From Burkholderiales bacterium (lineage in GTDB: Bacteria > Pseudomonadota > Gammaproteobacteria > Burkholderiales > Burkholderiaceae_E), in the NCBI GenBank assembly GCA_020348765.1, contig CP070753.1, positions 2,913,157-2,918,355 of the forward strand: a DNA stretch of 5,199 nt. Direction: 5' to 3'. Numbering within the stretch: the stretch's first letter is position 1; each line of letters begins with the position of its first letter. The position numbers and the translations under genes are program-made. This document shows positions 1 through 4,600 of this stretch, in pieces. Below the pieces are notes generated by a model, which saw only the letters and a list, made by a program, of their open reading frames with translations, did no database searches and was not told the DNA's origin.

Positions 1-1
1 C

Positions 2-400
2 GCTCTCGGCGTCGACGAGGCGATCGCTCGTTCCCAGTCCTATGTCGAGGCCGGTGCGCACATCGCGTTCGTCGAGTCGCCCGAGTCGGTCGAGGAGCTG
101 GTCGCGATCGGCAGGGCCTTCGGCGCGCCCAAGCTGGCCAACATGGTGCCGGGCAGGCGCACGCCGGTGGTCGGGGCCGGCGAGCTGCAGGCGATGGGTT
201 TCAATATCGCGATCTATCCGGGCGTCGGCTTCTCGGTCGCGGCCGAGGCGGTGCGCCGCGCTTATGTGCACCTGCTGGCCAAGGGCAGCAGCGAGGGCAT
301 GGAAGTGCCGAGCTACGGTGACGGCTCGGCCCAGAGCATGCACGAGCTGATGGGATTTCCGGAGATCTGGGACTTCGAGAAACGCTGGGGACTGTCCTGA
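2..400 (+). CDS. Isocitrate lyase/PEP mutase superfamily protein, C-terminal part (5' end outside window)
   Basis: This is the last 132 codons of a gene that enters from the left; the frame is open from base 2 and ends at TGA 398-400. Features typical of the superfamily's C-terminal half are visible: a barrel strand FVESPES, then LANMVPGRRTP, then a helix start ELQAMGFNIAIYPG, and a tail reading MGFPEIWDFEKRW, close to the family's usual closing motif. Family members (methylisocitrate lyase, 2,3-dimethylmalate lyase, oxaloacetate decarboxylase, PEP mutase) are cytoplasmic Mg-dependent enzymes that make or break a C-C or C-P bond next to a 2-oxo acid such as pyruvate. The catalytic loop (KKCGH in lyases) would lie upstream of the window, so the reaction cannot be read here. 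The segment IYPGVGF replaces the YPxSAx seen in PrpB-type lyases. The gene lies 43 bp ahead of an aconitase-family pair, which favours a lyase for a branched malate-type substrate. The family is secure; the substrate is unknown. Confidence 0.88.
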   Translation, partial: ALGVDEAIARSQSYVEAGAHIAFVESPESVEELVAIGRAFGAPKLANMVPGRRTPVVGAGELQAMGFNIAIYPGVGFSVAAEAVRRAYVHLLAKGSSEGMEVPSYGDGSAQSMHELMGFPEIWDFEKRWGLS

Positions 401-433
401 TCCGGGCCCCTGCGGGGTCGCGCACCAACACCC

Positions 434-437
434 GGAG
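434..437 (+). promoter_or_regulatory. Shine-Dalgarno for the GTG-started LeuC-like gene
   Basis: GGAG sits 6 bases before GTG 444. It supports that GTG as the start. The next bases encode SGETLFDKIWNAH, which aligns with the normal LeuC N-terminus (KTLYEKLFDAH in E. coli). Confidence 0.6.
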
Positions 438-443
438 CGAGCC

Positions 444-1853
444 GTGAGCGGCGAAACCCTGTTCGACAAGATCTGGAACGCGCACGTGGTTGCCGACCTC
501 GGTGGCGGTCACGTGCTGCTGCACATCGATCGGCACCTGATGCACGACCTCGGCGGGCCGGCCGGCATGGCCGGCCTGCGCGAGCGCGGGCTGCGGCTGC
601 GAAACCCGGAGCTGACCTTCGCCACGCCGGATCACGCGGTTTCCACGCTGCCCGGCCGCGATGCGGACACCAACCCGCAGGGCGGCGAGTTCCTGCGCGC
701 GCTGCGCCGCGAGGCCGCCGCGCACGGGGTCAGGCTGTTTGACCTCGGCGAGCCGGGGCAGGGCATCGTGCACGTGGTGGGGCCCGAGCAGGGTCTGTCG
801 CTGCCGGGGCTGACGATCGTGTGCGGCGACAGCCACACCTGCACCCACGGCGGGCTCAGTGCGCTGGCATTCGGCATCGGTTCGAGCGAGCTGCTGCACG
901 TGCTCGCCACGCAGACCCTGATCCAGAAGAAGCCGAAGCGGATGCGGGTCAGCTTCGATGGAATGCCCGGGCCGGGCGTGGCGCCCAAGGACCTGGTGCT
1001 GGCCATGATCTCGCGCCTGGGTGCGGCCGGCGGCAGCGGGCACGCGGTGGAGTATGCGGGCGCTGCCATTCGTTCCATGGGCCTCGAGGGCCGCATGACG
1101 CTGTGCAACCTGTCGATCGAGTTAGGCGCCAAGATCGGCATGGTCGCGCCCGACGACAGCACCTTCGAGTTCGTCGCCGGGCGCCGGTTCGCGCCGACCG
1201 GCAGCCGGTGGGACCAGGCACTGGCGTACTGGCGCACGTTGTTCTCGGAACCGGACGCGGTCTTCGATCGCGAACACACGATCGACGTGGCCTCGATCGC
1301 GCCGCAGGTCACCTGGGGCACGAGTCCCGAGTACGGGGTCGCGGTCGACGGCCTGGTGCCGGACCCGGCGGCCGAGGCCGACGCCGAGCGGCGCGGCGCG
1401 ATGACCCAGGCACTCGAGTACATGGGACTGGTGCCCGGCCGTCCGATCGCCGGCACGCCGATCGACCGCGTCTTCATCGGCTCGTGCACCAACAGCCGCC
1501 TGTCGGATCTGCGCGCGGCTGCAGCGATCGTGCGCGGGCGCAAGGTGCACCCGAAGGTGCGTGCCTGGGTCGTGCCGGGGTCCGAGCAGGTCCGGCGAGA
1601 TGCCGAGGCCGAGGGCCTGGACCGGGTTTTCCTGGAGGCCGGGTTCGAGTGGCGCGAGGCCGGCTGCTCGATGTGCGTGGCGGCCAACGGCGAGACCGTC
1701 GCTTCGGGCCAGCGCTGCGTGTCCACGTCGAATCGCAACTTCGTCGGCCGCCAGGGGCCCGGGGCGCGAACCCACCTGGCGAGCCCGGCCACCGCAGCCG
1801 CATCGGCCATCGCCGGATGCATCGCGGACGTGCGCAAGCTGCGGTGGGCCTGA
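444..1853 (+). CDS. LeuC-like aconitase-family hydro-lyase, large subunit (probable non-leucine paralogue)
   Basis: A full-length 469-residue protein (E. coli LeuC is 466) that aligns with 3-isopropylmalate dehydratase large subunits from end to end. It is expected to be cytoplasmic, to carry a [4Fe-4S] cluster and to act with the small subunit encoded next to it, reversibly adding or removing water on a hydroxy-dicarboxylate. The cluster ligands are Cys348 (FIGSCTNSR), Cys408 and Cys411 (GCSMC), with the same spacing as in E. coli. Other landmarks are IDRH at 28-31, TFATPDH at 58-64, CGDSHTCTHGG at 127-137 and PQVTWGTSPE in the middle. It differs from canonical LeuC at TCTHGG (normally TATHGA), PDH (normally MDH) and NFVGRQG at 432-438 (normally NFEGRQG). 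These changes, and a lyase gene instead of leuB nearby, suggest a substrate other than isopropylmalate, such as citramalate or dimethylmalate. A genuine leuC is the alternative. The start is GTG 444, supported by GGAG and by alignment. Confidence 0.9.
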   Translation: MSGETLFDKIWNAHVVADLGGGHVLLHIDRHLMHDLGGPAGMAGLRERGLRLRNPELTFATPDHAVSTLPGRDADTNPQGGEFLRALRREAAAHGVRLFDLGEPGQGIVHVVGPEQGLSLPGLTIVCGDSHTCTHGGLSALAFGIGSSELLHVLATQTLIQKKPKRMRVSFDGMPGPGVAPKDLVLAMISRLGAAGGSGHAVEYAGAAIRSMGLEGRMTLCNLSIELGAKIGMVAPDDSTFEFVAGRRFAPTGSRWDQALAYWRTLFSEPDAVFDREHTIDVASIAPQVTWGTSPEYGVAVDGLVPDPAAEADAERRGAMTQALEYMGLVPGRPIAGTPIDRVFIGSCTNSRLSDLRAAAAIVRGRKVHPKVRAWVVPGSEQVRRDAEAEGLDRVFLEAGFEWREAGCSMCVAANGETVASGQRCVSTSNRNFVGRQGPGARTHLASPATAAASAIAGCIADVRKLRWA

Positions 1854-1854
1854 G

Positions 1855-2478
1855 ATGATGCCGCCGTTCACCGAGATCACCGCGATCGCCGCGCCGCTGA
1901 TGCGGCGCAACGTCGACACCGACGTGATCATCCGCATCGAGCGCCTGATCGGCCTGCCGCCGCAGGCGATCGGGCCGTACGCGTTCGAATCGTGGCGCTA
2001 TCGGCCAGACGGCAGCGAGGATCCGGGCTTCCTGCTGAACCGGGAGCCGTACCGGCGCGCCCGGATCCTGCTCAACGGTCCGAACTTCGGCTGCGGATCG
2101 AGCCGCGAGGGAGCGGTGTGGGCGCTGTACGGCATGGGCATCCGGTGCGTGATCGCGCCCAGCTTCGGCGACATCTTCTTCAACAACTGCTTCCAGAATG
2201 GCCTGCTGCCGGTGGTGCTCCCGGAGGCCACGGTCCGGGCACTGGCCGACTGGGTCGAGCAGGCACCGGAGCACAGGCCGATCACCGTGAGCCTGCTCGA
2301 CTGCACGGTGCGCACGACGGACGGCTCCAGCCATCGGTTCGAGGTCGACCCGCTGCGCCGCGAGGCGCTGCTCGCCGGGCTGGACGACATCGGGCTGACC
2401 CTGCGCAGGCAGGAGCAGATCGCGCAGTTCCAGGCGCGGGATCGACGCGCGCGGGCCTGGGCCTATCCGGCGGACTGA
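1855..2478 (+). CDS. LeuD-like aconitase-family hydro-lyase, small (swivelling-domain) subunit
   Basis: A 207-residue protein (E. coli LeuD is 201) beginning one base after the large-subunit TGA, so the two are almost certainly translationally coupled. Two adjacent ATGs, 1855 and 1858, are possible starts; I take the first. A GGTGGG stretch at 1842-1847 is the only candidate ribosome site. Motifs are NVDTDVIIRIERL near residues 19-31, NFGCGSSREGAVWAL at 77-91 and APSFGDIFFNNCFQNGLLPV at 101-120, all characteristic of the LeuD swivelling domain that closes over the [4Fe-4S] active site. In canonical LeuD the middle motif reads SSREHAPWAL; here His is replaced by Gly86 and Pro by Val88, matching the large-subunit divergence. 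The C-terminal 30 residues are rich in Arg and Gln and look like a family-specific extension. The protein's role is to complete the dehydratase heterodimer. The family is certain; the physiological substrate is open. Confidence 0.9.
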   Translation: MMPPFTEITAIAAPLMRRNVDTDVIIRIERLIGLPPQAIGPYAFESWRYRPDGSEDPGFLLNREPYRRARILLNGPNFGCGSSREGAVWALYGMGIRCVIAPSFGDIFFNNCFQNGLLPVVLPEATVRALADWVEQAPEHRPITVSLLDCTVRTTDGSSHRFEVDPLRREALLAGLDDIGLTLRRQEQIAQFQARDRRARAWAYPAD

Positions 2479-2484
2479 CGCGCG

Positions 2485-2571
2485 CCGTGCGCAGCATGCA
2501 ATGGTTCGTGCCCCGTGCGCAGCAGGCAGCGGTTCGTGCCCCGTGCGTGCCGCGTGCCGCGAGCCGGTTCG
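2485..2571. repeat. Degenerate 28-bp tandem repeat, about three units
   Basis: Unit 1 (2485-2512) and unit 2 (2513-2540) match at 25 of 28 bases. Both start CCGTGCGCAGCA and end GGTTCGTGCC. A third, more decayed unit begins CCGTGCG at 2541 and reaches GGTTCG at 2566. It is 7 bp longer than expected, and a perfect 7-bp tandem duplication of GTGCCGC (2547-2553 and 2554-2560) accounts for the extra length. The units are contiguous with no spacers, so this is a mini-satellite type repeat and not a CRISPR array. Confidence 0.75.
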
Positions 2572-2593
2572 GTCTGGCTCGATGGCACAGCCG

Positions 2594-2610
2594 GCGAAGG
2601 GGGCCTTCGC
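2594..2610. terminator. Possible hairpin terminator shared by the converging operons
   Basis: GCGAAGG (2594-2600) and CCTTCGC (2604-2610) form a perfect 7-bp stem with a GGG loop, located between two converging stop codons. No T-run follows on either strand, so it is not a classical intrinsic terminator. It could stall polymerase or protect 3' ends of either transcript. The position is suggestive but the function is inferred. Confidence 0.35.
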
Positions 2611-2633
2611 GGCGTCGATCCGCGGCGTCGATC
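2608..2633. repeat. Perfect 13-bp tandem duplication
   Basis: CGCGGCGTCGATC occurs at 2608-2620 and again immediately at 2621-2633 with no mismatch. The first copy overlaps the right arm of the hairpin at 2594-2610 by three bases. Confidence 0.85.
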
Positions 2634-2666
2634 GCGCCGAGCGGCGTATCGGACCGCCCGCGGGAC

Positions 2667-3197
2667 TCAACCGGTCTCGAGCGGCACGATCGGCCCGTCG
2701 CCCTTCTGCACGCCCAGCCGTATCGGCCGCGGCGGCCCGGCGCGCGGGACCGTGACCTCGACCCACAGTCGCTCGCCCTGCGGGCGGCGCGCCGGATCGT
2801 CGACGTGCTCCGGGATGAAGAACGCGAGCGGTCGATCGATCACGCCCAGCATGCCGCCGCTGGCGTCCGGCACGAAGCGCACCACCCGCAGCTCCGAGGG
2901 CGAAGCGTCTCGCAGATCGGGTGCGGTTTCGGCGACCAGCCGATCGCCTTCGACCCGAAGCCTGACCGCCTTCGCGTGCCACACGCGCGGCGAATCCGAG
3001 GGGCTGACGCCCCGCACCTCGACTGCCATCCGCATCCGCACATAGCGGCCCCGAATCGGCAGCGTGGGGTCGTAGGGTGCGGTCAGCACCCAGACCCGCG
3101 GAAGCGTGGCCCGGTCGATCCGCTGCGGCGCGCCGAGCGCGGCGACCAGCGCCGCATGCACGACCGCGATCACGATCGCCTTGATCCACGGCCTCAT
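2667..3197 (-). CDS. Small membrane-anchored GDYXXLXY-type protein
   Basis: A 176-residue protein of uncharacterised function. Residues 5-22 (IKAIVIAVVHAALVAALG) form a single hydrophobic segment that would serve as a signal anchor, placing the rest outside the cytoplasmic membrane. It is followed by VWVLTAPYDPTLPIRGRYVR (35-54), the family's signature region: a PxDP turn, then the RG-Y-V-R stretch. In the eponymous motif G-D-Y-x-x-L-x-Y, this protein reads G-R-Y-V-R-M-R-M at 50-57, so Asp, Leu and the second Tyr are all replaced. The remainder looks like an all-beta domain with many Val/Arg pairs. The ATG at 3197-3195 overlaps the stop of the DUF2157 gene as ATGA, implying co-translation and joint function. 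Such proteins usually accompany DUF2157 and often DUF4401 membrane proteins; no DUF4401 gene is visible here. The family call rests on motif and context. Confidence 0.75.
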   Translation of the reverse strand: MRPWIKAIVIAVVHAALVAALGAPQRIDRATLPRVWVLTAPYDPTLPIRGRYVRMRMAVEVRGVSPSDSPRVWHAKAVRLRVEGDRLVAETAPDLRDASPSELRVVRFVPDASGGMLGVIDRPLAFFIPEHVDDPARRPQGERLWVEVTVPRAGPPRPIRLGVQKGDGPIVPLETG

Positions 3198-4360
3198 GAC
3201 CCGGCGCTCCTGGCATCGAGCCGATCGACGAGCCGCCGTCGCATCCGCTCGAGCAGCCAGCCGCCGGCCACGAACAGCAGGCCCAGTCCCACCAGGCTCG
3301 CGGCGCGACCGAGCATGTCCATCAGCGTGGAGAAATAGTACGCGAGCACGGTCAGCGCAAAGCCGGCCACGCCGAGGTTGATCCGGGCCCGCATGCGTTC
3401 GGCCAGACCCCAGGCGATCAGGGCGATTGCACCGGCCATCCACATCAGATACGGGCCCCAGCGACCCCAGAGTCCGAGGGCGCCGCCCGCTTCCCGATCG
3501 GGCCATGCCGTCGAGGCCAGCGCCAGCACCCACACCGCCGCCAGCACGTGCGCCCACGCGGCGGCGCCCCGCAGCCTCCAGGCCAGCAGCAGCGGCATCC
3601 CGAAGGCCACGGCCCAGCCGGCGACCGGCACCCAGCCCTGCAGCGAGACCTCGGCACGGCCGAAGACCGCATGCACGAACGGAAGCTGCGCCGCGAGCGG
3701 AAGCAAGGCGATGCCGCCGATCCAGGCCAGCGCATGGCGCGCTGGCGTCGAGCGCTCCGGGCCCGAAGCGGTCAGGTAGACGATTGCGACCAGCAACAGC
3801 GCCGCGGCCGGCAACACGCGATGGGCGCCACCCGCGTTCAGCCCGCCGGTCAACTCGATCCATTCTCCGGCGAGCCATGCCGGTGTCAACAGCGCGGCGA
3901 TCGCCGCCTGCGGCCCGTCGCGCAGCAGCGCCCAGGCAACCCAGGCGCCGGCGGCCCACAGCATCAGGCCGCCGGGCCAGTGCGCCTGCAGATGGAAGAT
4001 CTGTCCGGTCAGGAACACGCCGGCGCCGAGCGCCACGGTGCCGACCGCGTGCAGCGCCGTGGCGAGCAGCGGAAAACGCGCGGCTGCGATTCCGCCGCCC
4101 AGGTGAAACACCGCGACCTGACCCAGCGCCAGGGCAAAGCGCACCGTCGGCGACAGGCGGTCCCAGTGCGCGGCGACGAACAGCAGCACGCCCGCTCCGA
4201 GCAGCACCGCGCCCAGCACCACCGCGATCGCGACCGGCCAGCGCAGTCCGCGGGCCCGGTCCTGCCCGGACTCGAATGCGCGAATGCGCTCGACCGACGC
4301 GGCATCGACGAGCCCTGCCGCCTGCCAGCGGGCGAGATCACGTTCCCAGCGTTCGGTCAT
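3194..4360 (-). CDS. DUF2157 polytopic membrane protein
   Basis: A 388-residue integral membrane protein of unknown function. The cytoplasmic N-terminus (residues 1-40, MTERWERDLARWQAAGLVDA and a short helix after it) is the amphipathic head typical of DUF2157. The first membrane segment (about 43-64) leads into AAHWDRLSPTVRFAL (63-77), the most recognisable DUF2157 stretch. A third segment carries GAGVFLTGQIFHLQ (112-125), another family landmark. I count about twelve hydrophobic segments in total, ending in a basic tail ERMRRRLVDRLDAR. I chose the ATG at 4360-4358 because conserved domain sequence begins there. The frame stays open upstream to 4507, but that extension is low-complexity, Arg/Pro-rich and crosses intergenic repeats. 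No clear ribosome site precedes the ATG. The last four bases overlap the GDYXXLXY-type gene, so the two form an operon. The family is confident; the function is unknown. Confidence 0.85.
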   Translation of the reverse strand: MTERWERDLARWQAAGLVDAASVERIRAFESGQDRARGLRWPVAIAVVLGAVLLGAGVLLFVAAHWDRLSPTVRFALALGQVAVFHLGGGIAAARFPLLATALHAVGTVALGAGVFLTGQIFHLQAHWPGGLMLWAAGAWVAWALLRDGPQAAIAALLTPAWLAGEWIELTGGLNAGGAHRVLPAAALLLVAIVYLTASGPERSTPARHALAWIGGIALLPLAAQLPFVHAVFGRAEVSLQGWVPVAGWAVAFGMPLLLAWRLRGAAAWAHVLAAVWVLALASTAWPDREAGGALGLWGRWGPYLMWMAGAIALIAWGLAERMRARINLGVAGFALTVLAYYFSTLMDMLGRAASLVGLGLLFVAGGWLLERMRRRLVDRLDARSAGS

Positions 4361-4423
4361 GATGCGGTCATCGCGCAGGGGCTGGCATCGCACGTCGGTT
4401 CGTGGGCGTACTCGCGAGCGTAA

Positions 4424-4451
4424 CACCGGGCGCGTCGAGCGAGGCCCGGTG
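4424..4451. repeat. 8-bp inverted repeat
   Basis: CACCGGGC (4424-4431) and GCCCGGTG (4444-4451) are perfect inverted arms with a 12-base spacer. It could be a regulator-binding dyad for either diverging gene or an RNA hairpin in a leftward leader. At this GC content an 8-bp dyad can also arise by chance. Confidence 0.5.
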
Positions 4452-4463
4452 GCGCGAGGCGTT

Positions 4464-4489
4464 GTGCAGCGAGGGAGTGCAGCGAGGGA
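4464..4489. repeat. Perfect 13-bp tandem duplication
   Basis: GTGCAGCGAGGGA occurs at 4464-4476 and 4477-4489 without mismatch. The copies end one base before the candidate -35 element at 4491, so they would sit just upstream of polymerase. Confidence 0.85.
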
Positions 4490-4490
4490 G

Positions 4491-4520
4491 TTGACGCCGT
4501 GGCGCACGCACCGTTGTAAT
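4491..4520 (+). promoter_or_regulatory. Candidate sigma70-type promoter for the CoA-transferase gene
   Basis: TTGACG (4491-4496) matches the -35 consensus at five of six bases. TGTAAT (4515-4520) matches the -10 consensus at five of six. They are separated by 18 bases, one more than ideal. The -10 is one of the few A/T-rich spots in this gap. Transcription would begin near 4527, leaving a leader of about 70 bases before ATG 4601. This is motif evidence only. Confidence 0.5.
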
Positions 4521-4600
4521 CGGCCTCTTCGGTCCAGCGGGGACGAGGGCCGGGGATCGGCCAGACGAAAGCGGCGGGTCGAGCCGCAGGGAACGCATCG

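Larger units (their letters stand above)
2479..2666. other. Non-coding gap between converging genes
   Basis: This stretch of 188 bp separates the LeuD-like stop from the stop of the GDYXXLXY-type gene on the other strand. I see no credible gene. Short open frames through it translate to Arg/Ala/Pro-rich sequence and have no recognisable motif. It holds a degenerate 28-bp tandem repeat, a hairpin and a 13-bp tandem duplication, listed separately. Confidence 0.7.
4361..4600. other. Intergenic region between diverging genes
   Basis: This stretch of 240 bp lies between the DUF2157 start (leftward) and the CoA-transferase start (rightward), so promoters for both directions should lie here. I see no gene in it. 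It contains an 8-bp inverted repeat, a 13-bp tandem duplication and a candidate rightward promoter, listed separately. Just before the CoA-transferase ribosome site are two small potential stems: GGCCG/CGGCC at 4548-4552 and 4558-4562, and GCGGC/GCCGC at 4571-4575 and 4583-4587. I could not find a convincing leftward promoter. Confidence 0.7.

Noticed and set aside
405..419. Small GC stem (GGCCCC, TGC loop, GGGGTC) between the lyase and the LeuC-like gene
   Set aside because: Six pairs including a G-T wobble and no T-run; expected by chance at this GC content. It lies inside a 43-bp intra-operon spacer.
632..1837. Long open frame on the minus strand across the LeuC-like gene
   Set aside because: It is a shadow frame typical of high-GC genes. 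The translation is Ser/Arg/Pro-rich with no family motif, while the plus strand encodes an obvious full-length enzyme.
2485..2571. CRISPR array (repeat length of 28 bp fits)
   Set aside because: Units are directly contiguous with no spacers, there are only about three copies, and no cas gene is present.
2501..2755. Possible small gene of 84 codons in the convergent gap
   Set aside because: It is built from the tandem repeat and runs into antisense of the GDYXXLXY-type gene. It has no ribosome site or recognisable domain.
1474..3216. Open frame of 580 codons on the minus strand across the LeuD-like gene, the gap and the small membrane gene
   Set aside because: It runs antisense to conserved coding sequence and across the intergenic repeats, and its composition is Arg/Ala-rich without motifs.
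3427..4362. Open frame of 311 codons on the plus strand antisense to the DUF2157 gene
   Set aside because: Low-complexity Arg/Pro/Ala sequence caused by GC-rich hydrophobic codons on the other strand.
4411..4418. 8-bp palindrome CTCGCGAG
   Set aside because: Short self-complementary GC-rich words are common here, and nothing around it extends the symmetry.
4361..4507. N-terminal extension of the DUF2157 protein to an upstream ATG at 4507
   Set aside because: The added 49 residues are Arg/Pro/Thr-rich, cross the 13-bp duplication and the inverted repeat, and the conserved family head starts at the ATG at 4360.
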